From Haliscomenobacter sp. (GTDB lineage Bacteria; Bacteroidota; Bacteroidia; Chitinophagales; Saprospiraceae), in contig JADJHZ010000018.1 in the NCBI GenBank assembly GCA_016707205.1, positions 1 to 44,599 of the forward strand: 44,599 bases of DNA. Reading direction: 5' to 3'. A model generated the notes under the pieces. The model was given only the letters and a program-made list of their open reading frames with translations. It made no database searches and was not told the origin of the DNA. Of this stretch, positions 24,061 to 32,878 are shown one piece after another; position 1 is the stretch's first letter, and each line of letters begins with the position of its first letter. The position numbers and the translations under genes were made by a program.

Positions 24061-25749
24061 ATGATGTCAAAGGGTTATTATTTGCTTAATCGGGTTAGTC
24101 TGTTTTTGCTGCTGGGAGCGCTGTTTTCCTGTAAGCCGGCGGTGAAATACGATCTGGTGATCCGCAATGCCACCATTTACGACGGTTCCGGCGGAGCGCC
24201 CATCACGGGCAGCATTGCGGTGAACGCCGACACCATCGCCCTGGTGGGCGATATCGGCAACGCCAAGGGAATCAAAGAAATCGATGCCAAAGGCTTGGCC
24301 GTGGGGCCCGGGTTTGTGAACATGCTGAGCTGGGCAACCGAGAGCCTGCTCGTAGACCCCCGCGGCGCCAGCGACCTCAAGCAGGGCGTGACGCTGGAAG
24401 TGTTTGGAGAAGGCTGGTCGATGGGGCCGCTCAACGACGAAATGAAAGCCGGTACCAAGGCCCAGCAGGGAGATATAAAGTTTGACGTTTCCTGGACTAC
24501 CCTGGGTGAATACCTCCAAACCTTGGAAGATAAAGGCGTGTCGATGAACGTCGCTTCCTTTGTGGGCGCCACGACCTTGCGCATCCACGAGGTGGGGTAC
24601 GACAACCGTCCGCCTACGCCGGAAGAATTGTCCCGCATGCAGGACCTGGCCCGCCAGGCCATGGAAGAAGGCGCTCTGGGCATCGGTTCCTCCCTGATTT
24701 ACGCCCCCGCATTCTATGCCAACACCGACGAACTGATCGCCCTCTGCAAAGTAGCCGCCGAATACGGGGGCATGTATATCACCCACATGCGCAGCGAAGG
24801 CAACAAGATCCTGGAGGCCGTGGATGAAACGATGCGCATCGCCAAAGAAGCCGGACTGCCTGCAGAGATCTACCACCTCAAAGCCGGGGGGAAGAGCAAC
24901 TGGCCCAAAATGGACCAGGTGATCGCTAAAATCGACAGCGCCCGGGCGGCGGGTTTGCGAATCACGACCGATATGTACACCTATATCGCCGGGGCTACCG
25001 GCCTCGACGCGTCCATGCCGCCCTGGGTCCAGGAAGGCGGGTACGATGCCTGGGCCGGACGGCTCAAAGACCCTAAGATCCGGACAAAGGTACTGGCCGA
25101 AATGAGAAGCGACGCCCAGGATTGGGAAAACCTCTACTACGCCGCCGGAGGCGCTGAAAACCTGCTTCTGGTCGAATTCAAAAACGATACCCTGAAAAAA
25201 TACACCGGCAAAACGCTCGCCGAAGTAGCCAAACTGCGCGGGAAAAGCCCGGAGGAGACCGCGATGGACCTCGTCGTAGAAGACGGCACCCGGGTGGGAA
25301 CGGTGTATTTCATGATGTCGGAGGAGAATGTCAAAAAGCAGATCAAACTGCCTTACATGAGCTTTGGCTCAGATGCAGGCGCCCTGGCGGCGGAAGGCGA
25401 CTTTCTCAAATCCGCTACCCATCCCCGGGCTTACGGCAATTTCGCCCGGCTCCTGGGCAAATACGTGCGGGAGGAAAAAGTGATTCCACTTGAAGAGGCC
25501 ATCCGCAAGCTCAGCGCCCTGCCCTGCGAAAACCTGGGCATTGCCAAACGCGGCAAGCTCCAGCCCGGCTATTTCGCCGACATCGTTCTCTTCGATCCCA
25601 AGACGATCGCCGATCACGCCACCTTTGAAAATCCCCACCAATACGCGACGGGTATGCAGCATGTGTTCGTCAATGGAGTTCAGGTGCTGGAGGATGGAGA
25701 ACCTACAAAGAAAGCCGCAGGGAGGTTTGTAAAAAGGGAAAAGAAGTAA
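24061..25749 (+). CDS. D-aminoacylase-like amidohydrolase lipoprotein with altered metal site
   Basis: 562 residues. A lipobox (ALFSC, Cys 24) predicts lipid anchoring. The fold matches N-acyl-D-amino-acid deacylases: small beta domain, TIM barrel with HMRSEG (His 242), YHLKAGGKSN (His 272), TTDMYTYIAGATG and the C-terminal beta strand LQPGYFADIVLFDP. The usual first metal motif (THSHHD in the fused paralogue at 41369) is replaced by MLSWAT (88-93), so the alpha metal ligands are missing. Where the barrel usually has NCGFS there is GEGWS, Glu/Gly instead of the ligand Cys. A mononuclear enzyme is possible, since in characterised D-aminoacylase only the beta zinc is essential (family knowledge). 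It is followed, 86 bases on, by a serine hydrolase on the same strand. Confidence 0.85.
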   Translation: MMSKGYYLLNRVSLFLLLGALFSCKPAVKYDLVIRNATIYDGSGGAPITGSIAVNADTIALVGDIGNAKGIKEIDAKGLAVGPGFVNMLSWATESLLVDPRGASDLKQGVTLEVFGEGWSMGPLNDEMKAGTKAQQGDIKFDVSWTTLGEYLQTLEDKGVSMNVASFVGATTLRIHEVGYDNRPPTPEELSRMQDLARQAMEEGALGIGSSLIYAPAFYANTDELIALCKVAAEYGGMYITHMRSEGNKILEAVDETMRIAKEAGLPAEIYHLKAGGKSNWPKMDQVIAKIDSARAAGLRITTDMYTYIAGATGLDASMPPWVQEGGYDAWAGRLKDPKIRTKVLAEMRSDAQDWENLYYAAGGAENLLLVEFKNDTLKKYTGKTLAEVAKLRGKSPEETAMDLVVEDGTRVGTVYFMMSEENVKKQIKLPYMSFGSDAGALAAEGDFLKSATHPRAYGNFARLLGKYVREEKVIPLEEAIRKLSALPCENLGIAKRGKLQPGYFADIVLFDPKTIADHATFENPHQYATGMQHVFVNGVQVLEDGEPTKKAAGRFVKREKK

Positions 25750-25754
25750 AAACA

Positions 25755-25789
25755 TTGGCAAATTAGGCATTCAATGCCTAATTTGCCAA
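25755..25789 (+). terminator. 17-bp perfect-stem hairpin
   Basis: TTGGCAAATTAGGCATT-C-AATGCCTAATTTGCCAA begins six bases after the D-aminoacylase-like stop and ends 46 bases before the serine hydrolase start. No clear T-run follows, so it may attenuate or protect the RNA rather than stop all transcription. Confidence 0.55.
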
Positions 25790-25835
25790 AAGATAAAATA
25801 TTATCTATGTAAATGACTAAAAATCAATATTAAAT

Positions 25836-27323
25836 ATGAGAGTTCTATTGTTTCAGACTTTTCTTTTTTTGATATACATCCCCCTCTTTTCCCAACCCGA
25901 CGTCGCCGCCTTCGACCGCTACGTCGAGCAGGCTGCCAAGCAATGGGAAGTGCCCGGGTTGGCTGTCGCCGTGGTGAAAGATGGGAAGGTTCTAATGGCC
26001 AAAGGATATGGGGTCCGGAAATTAGGAGAACCCGGACAGGTGAATGCGCAGACCATTTACGGAATCTGTTCCACGACCAAAGCCATGACGGCCGCGGCCA
26101 TGGCGATTTTGGTCGATGAAGGGAAGGTGGCCTGGGACGATCCCGTGATCAAACACCTCCCCGAATTTCAGCTCGCCGATCCGTTCGTCACCCGGACGGT
26201 CCGGGTGCGGGACTTGCTTACCCACAACGCCGGACTGGCGAACGCCGATCACCTGTGGTATGCCAATAACCTTGGGGCGAAAGAGATTCTGCGCCGGATG
26301 CAGTTTATTCCGCTGAGCTATCCCGTGCGCGGCGGATATACCTACCAGAACGTCATGTACTTCGCTGCGGGGGAAGTCATCGCGCGCGTGAGCGGCATGC
26401 CCTGGAGCGTGTTTGTCAAAAAGCGCCTGTTTGAACCCATTGGAATGGCCAACACCTATTCGACGTTCGCCGAAAGCCAGGTACAAACCAACCGCTCCAC
26501 GCCCCACTACCGGGTGAAGGGAAGCATTGTTCCGATTCGGGATATGGCCGTGGACGAAGTGGGCGCCGCTGGCTCGGTTTGGTCTTCAGTAGAAGATATG
26601 AGCAAATGGATGCGGTTTGTACTCGATAGCGCCAAAGTGAACGGCAAGCGCCTCCTGAAACCGGAAACGTACGCCGAATGGCTGAAGCCCCAAACCCTGG
26701 TACCGCAGGACCAGTTTTACCCGACCGTCGCCCTCACCAAACCGACCTGGACGACCTACGCATTCGGCTGGTTCCAGCACGACTATATGGGGAAAACGGT
26801 CCATTTTCATACCGGAAGCATGGACGGCACCACCGCGATCATCGGCTTGCTGCCGTCCCAGAACCTGGGCGTTTACGTCCTCGGCAACCTGGACCACGCC
26901 GAGGTCCGCCACGCCCTGATGTACAAAGCGTTTGATTATTTCGGAAATGCCGGCGCAAACCGCGATTGGAGCACCGAGATGAAAGCCTTGTACGATGGCC
27001 TTGCCATCCGCGCCGACCAAAGCCGGCAGCGCCTCGTCCAGCAGCGGGCCGCCAATACCAAACCCAGCCTTCCCCTGACTGATTATGCCGGTACCTACGG
27101 GCACCCCCTTTACGGAGAAGTCGTGACCCTCGTTAACGGCGCCCTGGAAATCAAGCAGACCGCCGAACTCACCCTGAAACTCGAACACTGGCATTTCGAC
27201 ACCTTCCGGGGCATGTCCAACCTATTCTGGGACGATCCCTACACCATCCAGTTCTCCCTCGGCCCCAACGGGAAAGTTGCCGGGATGCGCGTCGGAGGCG
27301 GGGAGGAGATGCGGAGACGGTAG
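25836..27323 (+). CDS. Secreted class C beta-lactamase-family serine hydrolase
   Basis: 495 residues with a signal peptide (1-20, ending PLFSQ). The three active-site motifs of the penicillin-binding/beta-lactamase class C fold are intact: S79-T-T-K82, Y170-Q-N172 and H325-T-G327. A C-terminal domain (about 400-495, SLPLTDYAGTYGHPLYGEV, LEHWHFDTFRG) matches DUF3471-type lipocalin-like modules. Such enzymes are D-stereospecific peptidases or esterases more often than true beta-lactamases. It directly follows the D-aminoacylase-like gene, the same pair found fused at 41369-43855. The last codons (MRRR, stop TAG) are already part of the GACGGTAGACGGTGG array, so the C-terminus seems altered by it. 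Confidence 0.9.
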   Translation: MRVLLFQTFLFLIYIPLFSQPDVAAFDRYVEQAAKQWEVPGLAVAVVKDGKVLMAKGYGVRKLGEPGQVNAQTIYGICSTTKAMTAAAMAILVDEGKVAWDDPVIKHLPEFQLADPFVTRTVRVRDLLTHNAGLANADHLWYANNLGAKEILRRMQFIPLSYPVRGGYTYQNVMYFAAGEVIARVSGMPWSVFVKKRLFEPIGMANTYSTFAESQVQTNRSTPHYRVKGSIVPIRDMAVDEVGAAGSVWSSVEDMSKWMRFVLDSAKVNGKRLLKPETYAEWLKPQTLVPQDQFYPTVALTKPTWTTYAFGWFQHDYMGKTVHFHTGSMDGTTAIIGLLPSQNLGVYVLGNLDHAEVRHALMYKAFDYFGNAGANRDWSTEMKALYDGLAIRADQSRQRLVQQRAANTKPSLPLTDYAGTYGHPLYGEVVTLVNGALEIKQTAELTLKLEHWHFDTFRGMSNLFWDDPYTIQFSLGPNGKVAGMRVGGGEEMRRR

Positions 27324-27391
27324 ACGGTGGACGGTAGACGGTAGACGGTGGACGGTGGACGGGGGACGGGAGACGGTGGACGGGGGACAGG
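27316..27391. repeat. GACGGTG/GACGGTA tandem array
   Basis: About ten 7-base units (GACGGTA, GACGGTG, GACGGGG, GACGGGA). The serine hydrolase stop TAG lies in the second unit. The 452-base gap 27324-27775 contains this array, an inverted repeat TCCCGGC-GCGAG-GCCGGGA (about 27447-27465), a REP-like pair and the 154-bp dispersed repeat; no real gene is seen in it. Confidence 0.85.
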
Positions 27392-27483
27392 GAAGACAGG
27401 GAGTGCGGGCAGGACGGTCGCCAGGTTGAAAGCCATGTTCGCCGTCCCGGCGCGAGGCCGGGATCAGATTCCCCATGTTCGCC

Positions 27484-27531
27484 GGAATCCGCAGATTCCG
27501 TGCGGAACTATCCGCCGGTCCCCTGACCGGC
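27484..27531. repeat. REP-like hairpin pair
   Basis: GGAATC-CGCA-GATTCC (27484-27499), spacer GTGCGGAACTATCC, then GCCGGTC-CCCT-GACCGGC (27514-27531). Same layout as at 8832-8875 and 39539-39587. Confidence 0.85.
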
Positions 27532-27536
27532 GTAAA

Positions 27537-27690
27537 CCTCGCCAGTTGGAAAATCCGGGCTACATCATGGCCATCCTTTCATCATGTAAATCATAGTTCA
27601 GACAATGAAGCAATGCGCCTAATGGCCGAAGACTATGCAAGCAATCTGAAGATTGAACAGACGCGTAGACGGAAGTCTACGCACAACAGG
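27537..27690 (+). repeat. Dispersed ~154-bp repeat, copy 1
   Basis: About 96% identical to the reverse complement of 39351-39505 (six substitutions and a 2-base indel by eye). It contains CAATC-TGAA-GATTG and GTAGAC-GGAA-GTCTAC hairpins near its end. A third, diverged partial copy is at about 3706-3845. It directly follows a REP-like pair here and is next to one at 39539. Confidence 0.85.
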
Positions 27691-27775
27691 GACCCTGTGT
27701 TTTTTCACCAGAATCCGCCTCTAAAAGCCCCCTGTTTTTTATCTTTAAAGGTTTTGGCAACTAACCTTTGGACAG

Positions 27776-30196
27776 ATGAACCGAATCGCCTTTTTGTGGA
27801 TTTTTCTGAGTCTTTTGACTGCGCATGGCCTCTTTTCCCAGAGTGTCAATGGGCATCAAAAGATCAACTTCGACCGGGACTGGAAATTTCATTTCGGCCA
27901 CGCCGCCGATCCGGCCAAAGATTTCAATTTTTCCGTCGCGACGATTTTTTCCAAAACCGGAAAAACGGATAAAACCGCGCTGGAGGTCCAATTTGACGAC
28001 TCAGCCTGGCGGAGGCTCAATGTACCGCACGACTGGGCCGTCGAGTTGCCCTTTGTCAACGTCGACAACTTTGACGTCATGGCACATGGATACAAACCCG
28101 TGGGCGGCCTCTTTCCGGAAACCAGCATCGGCTGGTACCGGAAGACCTTCACGATTCCTGCGGCGGATTCTACCCGACGGTTCGTCATTCAATTCGACGG
28201 AGTTTTCCGCGATGCCCAGGTTTGGGTCAATGGGTTTTACCTGGGCCGAAACGAAAGCGGTTATATCGGTATGGCGTACGACATGACGGATTACCTCCGC
28301 TATGATCAGCCCAATGTGTTGGTTGTCCGCGTAGACGCAACCCAATACGAGGGCTGGTTTTACGAAGGCGCAGGAATTTACCGCCACGTTTGGCTCCACC
28401 GACTGGATCCTCTCCACGTGGACATCGATGGGGTGTTTGTTCATACCCGGGGAATAGGCCCTACTTCCCTGGTATCGGTTCAGGCCGATGTGGTCAATGA
28501 CCTGAACCAATCAAACAGCGGCAGCGCCTACATGTATATTGCGGACCGCAACGGGAAAAAGCTTTCCCAAAGCCCCGAAACGCCGTTTACCCTTGACGCC
28601 CAGGGCAAAACAACGCTGAAGCAGGAATTGATTCTTCGCAGCCCCCGGCTTTGGTCGCTCGAAGATCCCTACCTCTACCGATTGGTAACGGTGGTTCGCA
28701 AAGGAAAAACGGTGGCCGATACCCTGGAAACGCGTTTCGGGGTGCGGCAAATTGAGATCAGCGCCAGCCAGGGTTTGCTGCTGAACGGCAAGCCGGTGAA
28801 AGTCCAGGGCGTCAATTGTCACCAGGACCATGCAGGCGTTGGCAGCGCGCTGCCGGATGATTTGCAGTACTACCGCATCCGGCTGCTGAAGGAATTGGGC
28901 GTCAATGCCTATCGTGCCAGCCACAACCCGCCTACGCCGGAATTACTGGACGCATGCGATAGCCTGGGTATGCTGGTTATGGATGAAACCCGCCTGCTCA
29001 ACAGCAGCCCGGAATACTTGTCCCAATTCGAGCGGCTGGTCCGCCGCGACCGCAACCACCCCAGCATGTTCATGTGGTCGATCGGAAACGAAGAGGGATG
29101 GGTGCAAACGAATAACACCGGAAAACGCATTGCCCAGACTATGCTGGCCTTCCTCCAGAAACTCGATCCTACCCGCACCGCTACGTATGCCGCCGACCTG
29201 GCCAATGTGTTTAGTGGAATCAATGAGGTAATCCCCGTGCGTGGGTTCAATTACCGCCATCAGGGGGTGGTGGATTACCACCGCGACCACCCTTCCCAGC
29301 CAATTGTGGGCACGGAGATGGGAAGCACCGTTACCACCCGGGGCATTTACGAAAAGGATACTGTCAGAGCTTATGTTCCCGATCAGGATATCACCGCGCC
29401 CTGGTGGGCAAGCACCGCCGAAGCCTGGTGGCCCCTTTGCGCCGAGAACCCCTGGTTTATGGGCGGTTTCGTCTGGACGGGCCTGGATTACCGGGGCGAA
29501 CCTACGCCTTATCAATGGCCCAACATCAACTCCCACTTTGGGATCATGGACATGTGCGGTTTTCCGAAAAACATCTATTACTACTACCAGTCCTGGTGGA
29601 AAAAGGAAGATGTGCTCCACATTTCCCCGCATTGGAACTGGCAGGGGAAAGAAGGGCAGCCCATCGACGTTTGGGTGAACTCTAACGCTGACGAGGTGGA
29701 ACTATTCCTCAACGGCAAAAGCCTGGGTAAAAAAGCCATGCCTCGCAACAAGCACCTGCAATGGGAAGTTCCTTACCAACCGGGAGTGCTGGAAGCGGCC
29801 GGCTATTATGGCGCCCGAAAAGTTACTTCCAAAGTGGAAACCACCGGCCCGGCTTACCAGATGGTTCTCGTACCCGACCGGACCGCCCTTCGGGCCGACG
29901 GCGCTGCCGCCGTAGTGGTCAACGTCCATGTCGTGGATGCTCAGGGGCGGGAAGTCCCAACAGCAAACGATCTGATCCGGTTTTCTATCAAGGGCCCTGG
30001 ACGGATCATAGGCGTGGGCAATGGCGACCCAAGTAGCCACGAACCCGACAAGTGCCCGGAAGGCGCCTGGCAGCGGCGTTTGTTCAATGGCAAATGCCAA
30101 TTGATCCTGCAAAGCGCAGATTCGGCAGGGGAGATCGTTCTGGAAGCGGTAGGGGAGGGGTTGAAGCCAGCGCAAGTTACCGTTACAACTAATTAA
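27776..30196 (+). CDS. Secreted GH2 beta-galactosidase
   Basis: 806 residues. Signal peptide MNRIAFLWIFLSLLTAHGLFSQ. Domains in order: GH2 sugar-binding (about 30-200, FDRDWKFHFG, NVPHDWAVELPF, FDGVFRDAQVWVNGFYLG), immunoglobulin-like (about 205-305), TIM barrel (about 310-600) with acid/base Glu 439 in SIGNEEGW and nucleophile Glu 514 in GTEMGST, then DUF4982-like and a C-terminal bacterial Ig-like domain (VLVPDRTALRADGAAAVVV). This is the usual layout of Bacteroidota beta-galactosidases that trim plant or host glycans outside the cytoplasm. No susCD pair lies next to it. Candidate promoter TATCTTTA lies about 30 bases upstream. Confidence 0.93.
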   Translation: MNRIAFLWIFLSLLTAHGLFSQSVNGHQKINFDRDWKFHFGHAADPAKDFNFSVATIFSKTGKTDKTALEVQFDDSAWRRLNVPHDWAVELPFVNVDNFDVMAHGYKPVGGLFPETSIGWYRKTFTIPAADSTRRFVIQFDGVFRDAQVWVNGFYLGRNESGYIGMAYDMTDYLRYDQPNVLVVRVDATQYEGWFYEGAGIYRHVWLHRLDPLHVDIDGVFVHTRGIGPTSLVSVQADVVNDLNQSNSGSAYMYIADRNGKKLSQSPETPFTLDAQGKTTLKQELILRSPRLWSLEDPYLYRLVTVVRKGKTVADTLETRFGVRQIEISASQGLLLNGKPVKVQGVNCHQDHAGVGSALPDDLQYYRIRLLKELGVNAYRASHNPPTPELLDACDSLGMLVMDETRLLNSSPEYLSQFERLVRRDRNHPSMFMWSIGNEEGWVQTNNTGKRIAQTMLAFLQKLDPTRTATYAADLANVFSGINEVIPVRGFNYRHQGVVDYHRDHPSQPIVGTEMGSTVTTRGIYEKDTVRAYVPDQDITAPWWASTAEAWWPLCAENPWFMGGFVWTGLDYRGEPTPYQWPNINSHFGIMDMCGFPKNIYYYYQSWWKKEDVLHISPHWNWQGKEGQPIDVWVNSNADEVELFLNGKSLGKKAMPRNKHLQWEVPYQPGVLEAAGYYGARKVTSKVETTGPAYQMVLVPDRTALRADGAAAVVVNVHVVDAQGREVPTANDLIRFSIKGPGRIIGVGNGDPSSHEPDKCPEGAWQRRLFNGKCQLILQSADSAGEIVLEAVGEGLKPAQVTVTTN

Positions 30197-30318
30197 ATGC
30201 GGGGGAGCAAATGAGCGTCGTGAACATTCCCTTGTAAGGGGGAAATCAGCAAAAAAAAGATACAGCAGAAGCGGAAAAATATTTTTATTCCAGGAAAAGC
30301 AGGTGAAAGTATTTGGCT

Positions 30319-30326
30319 TAGTTTTG
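30319..30326 (+). promoter_or_regulatory. Candidate Bacteroidota -7 element (TAGTTTTG) of the phosphate transporter gene
   Basis: An exact TAnnTTTG match inside the shared 14-mer TTTGGCTTAGTTTT, 40 bases before the ATG. No clear -33 TTTG. Confidence 0.4.
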
Positions 30327-30366
30327 GGTGACCATTTTTATGAACACCTAAAATACCCTCTTTCCA

Positions 30367-31716
30367 ATGGACATCTTTGCCTCCCTGGATACGCTCACGT
30401 TGCTGCTGTTTGCCTTTTGCATTCTCGCGGTTTGCGGGTTTGAATTTGTCAACGGGTTTCACGACACGGCGAATGCCGTGGCTACGGTTATCTACACCGG
30501 CACCCTGAAGGCCCAATACGCTGTGGTTTGGTCGGGGATATGGAATTTCCTGGGCGTTTTTGCCGGGGGGATCGGTGTGGCGATGGGGATCATCAAGCTT
30601 TTACCCCTGGCGGGCATGGCTTCCGTGCCGATGGCGGAGGGCGTTGCCTTGGTTCTTGCCATTCTTTTTGCTGCTATTCTCTGGAATCTCGGTACCTGGT
30701 ACCTGGGTATTCCGTGTTCCAGTTCGCATACCTTGATCGGTTCGCTTTTGGGCGCAGGAATGGTATTTCACTTCATTCACCCGGAGTTTGAGGATGTCAA
30801 TTGGTCAAAAGCCCAGGATATCGGTTTGTCGCTTTTGGTGTCGCCCTTATTTGGTTTTGCAGGGGCTATTGCCCTTATGTTTATTTTCAGGAATATTTTT
30901 AAAACCAAAAAATCAATTTTCAAGGAGCCTCAGCCTTTTGAAAAGCCCCCGTTGTGGATTCGCGGCTTATTGATTACTACCTGCACCCTGGTTAGCTTTT
31001 TCCACGGCTCCAACGATGGCCAAAAAGGAGTGGGGCTTATGATGATTGTTCTGATGACGTTTTTGCCCCTTCAATTTGCATTACAAGGCGGAGACCAATT
31101 TGATCAAAAGGAACTGACCGAGCTGACCCTGCAGGTGAAATCCAAAATGGAGGTAGCCGGGGAAGCCGGAGTTGTTGCCGAAGCAGCCATCGTTTTGGAA
31201 AAGATCCAGGCTTGGGAGCGCGAAAAAACGGCCAAAACCATTTTCGGCGTTCGCAAGGAAGTGATGTCGTTTGTGAAATTGGTGGAAAACACCCCGGAAG
31301 CCAAGGTTGCAGCAGGCACAGAGATCAAGAAAATGAAATCTTTTTATGAGTTTGCCCCTTGGCAAGCGATTCTCCTGATCTCCCTTTCCCTGGGCATCGG
31401 TACGATGATCGGTTGGAAACGAATCGTCGTCACCATTGGCGAAAAGATCGGGAAACGGCACATGACTTATGCCGAGGGTGCAACAGCCGAGTTGATGGCA
31501 GCGGGAACGATTGGACTAAGTACCGGATTGGGCCTGCCGGTAAGCACTACCCACGTGCTTTCCTCGGGGGTTGCGGGCAGTATGACGGCCTCCAAGGGGA
31601 TCAACAACCTGCAGCCGGGAACGATCAAGAGCATCGGTATCGCTTGGCTGCTCACCCTGCCCGTGACCATTATCCTGGCCGGCGTTTTGTTTGTATTATT
31701 CCGGCTTCTGGCGTAA
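30367..31716 (+). CDS. Inorganic phosphate transporter, PiT family
   Basis: 449 residues, about 10 membrane helices. The two PiT signature repeats are present: FEFVNGFHDTANAVATVIYT near residues 22-41 and SFFHGSNDGQKGVGLMMI in the second half. A long hydrophilic loop (about 240-330, with ELTELTLQVKSKMEVAGEAG) separates the halves, as in other Bacteroidota PiT proteins. It imports phosphate, usually as a metal-phosphate complex, by proton or sodium coupling. A single-gene unit; it ends one base before the convergent aminotransferase stop. Confidence 0.92.
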   Translation: MDIFASLDTLTLLLFAFCILAVCGFEFVNGFHDTANAVATVIYTGTLKAQYAVVWSGIWNFLGVFAGGIGVAMGIIKLLPLAGMASVPMAEGVALVLAILFAAILWNLGTWYLGIPCSSSHTLIGSLLGAGMVFHFIHPEFEDVNWSKAQDIGLSLLVSPLFGFAGAIALMFIFRNIFKTKKSIFKEPQPFEKPPLWIRGLLITTCTLVSFFHGSNDGQKGVGLMMIVLMTFLPLQFALQGGDQFDQKELTELTLQVKSKMEVAGEAGVVAEAAIVLEKIQAWEREKTAKTIFGVRKEVMSFVKLVENTPEAKVAAGTEIKKMKSFYEFAPWQAILLISLSLGIGTMIGWKRIVVTIGEKIGKRHMTYAEGATAELMAAGTIGLSTGLGLPVSTTHVLSSGVAGSMTASKGINNLQPGTIKSIGIAWLLTLPVTIILAGVLFVLFRLLA

Positions 31717-31717
31717 A

Positions 31718-32878
31718 TCACTCCTCCAACTCATTAACAGCATTAGCTGCCCGGACCATTTCCTCCTCCGTATTGTAAAAATGCGGCGCCACCCGCAGGA
31801 AACCTCCCCGGGCGGTGATGGCGACTCCTTTCTCTGCCAGGATATGGCTTTTCTTTCCCGGATGCGGGCAGGCCAGGGAGAGTATTCCCGACCGGTTAGG
31901 CGCTTCGAATACTATTGGTTTGATTTCGGGATGATTCAGGTGGGCAAGGAAAATATCCTGCAAGCGAAGGATTTCCCCGAAGATGGGGCCAATGCCGTAA
32001 TAGTTGTGTACCTCCCGCAAACAAGTGTTCAAGGCGGCTACGTGGGTGATCGTGGAGGTGCTATACTCAAATCGCTTGGCTGTGGTGTGTGGTGTCCACC
32101 GGTGGTCGAGGTAGTCGAATCCCTGGGTCATGGTTTCTGCGCCTACTTGTACCGGACCCAGTTTGTCGCGGAAGGCAGGCGAGGTGTAAAACACCCCGAT
32201 ACCCATGGGGCCCAGGAGCCATTTCCAGCCTGCCGAGGCAAGCGCGGATATGTTCCATTCTTCCGGGCACAAGGGCATGCTTCCCAAGCTTTGCGCTGCG
32301 TCTACGATAAAATCGATCCCCCGCTCCTTACATAGCGCCCCAATCGCTTGCAAATCCGCGGCAAATCCGCTGGTAAACTGCACATGGCTCAATGCGATGA
32401 TCCGCGTGCGGGGCGTAATCAATTCCTCCAGGTCTTCCATGCTGAACCAACCCACCAACCCGGGGTCGATATCCGCACGGGCAGGGCGATTAGGGATCAG
32501 CTTGAGGGAAACGCCTTTCAACTCCTGAATAACCCAGGGATAAAAATTGGCCGGGTACTCATGGGTAAACGTGATAATCTCGTCGCCGGATTGAAACGGA
32601 TACCCGTTGGCCACCATGGATAGGGCCTCCGAAGTATTCCGGACGGCAGCGATGTGGTCTGCGGACGTCTGGAGTAAAAGCGCCGCCTGCTCTTTGAAGC
32701 CGTCCAACTCCGGATTGTAAAAGTCCATGAAATGCCCGCCTCCGTGGAGGCTTTGCTCGGTGAGCAATTCCGAAGCCCGTTTGGCGGCAGGGGCATAGAG
32801 TGGCGAAATGCCGCAGTGGGCCAGGTAAATATGATGCGCTTTGGATGGAAATCGGGTTTCGGATTTATTAAAGGTCAT
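31718..32878 (-). CDS. Class V aminotransferase (PLP; cysteine desulfurase/isopenicillin epimerase-like)
   Basis: 386 residues, cytoplasmic fold-type I PLP enzyme. Visible marks: TSEALSMVANGY (phosphate-binding area), LSHVQFTSGF, DAAQSLG (Asp 193 and Gln 196 contacting PLP) and AGWKWLLGP with the Schiff-base Lys 219. A conserved active-site Cys of true NifS/SufS desulfurases is not evident in the expected C-terminal loop, so an epimerase- or kynureninase-like role is as likely. Its ATG overlaps the end of the acyltransferase gene by 11 bases, which implies one operon. Confidence 0.88.
   Translation of the reverse strand: MTFNKSETRFPSKAHHIYLAHCGISPLYAPAAKRASELLTEQSLHGGGHFMDFYNPELDGFKEQAALLLQTSADHIAAVRNTSEALSMVANGYPFQSGDEIITFTHEYPANFYPWVIQELKGVSLKLIPNRPARADIDPGLVGWFSMEDLEELITPRTRIIALSHVQFTSGFAADLQAIGALCKERGIDFIVDAAQSLGSMPLCPEEWNISALASAGWKWLLGPMGIGVFYTSPAFRDKLGPVQVGAETMTQGFDYLDHRWTPHTTAKRFEYSTSTITHVAALNTCLREVHNYYGIGPIFGEILRLQDIFLAHLNHPEIKPIVFEAPNRSGILSLACPHPGKKSHILAEKGVAITARGGFLRVAPHFYNTEEEMVRAANAVNELEE

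Noticed and set aside
27475..27972. 165-codon open frame on the plus strand
   Set aside because: It spans the dispersed repeat and runs into the GH2 gene in another frame. The related frame at 38822-39511 (minus) shares a stretch only because of the DNA repeat, and every difference is amino-acid changing.
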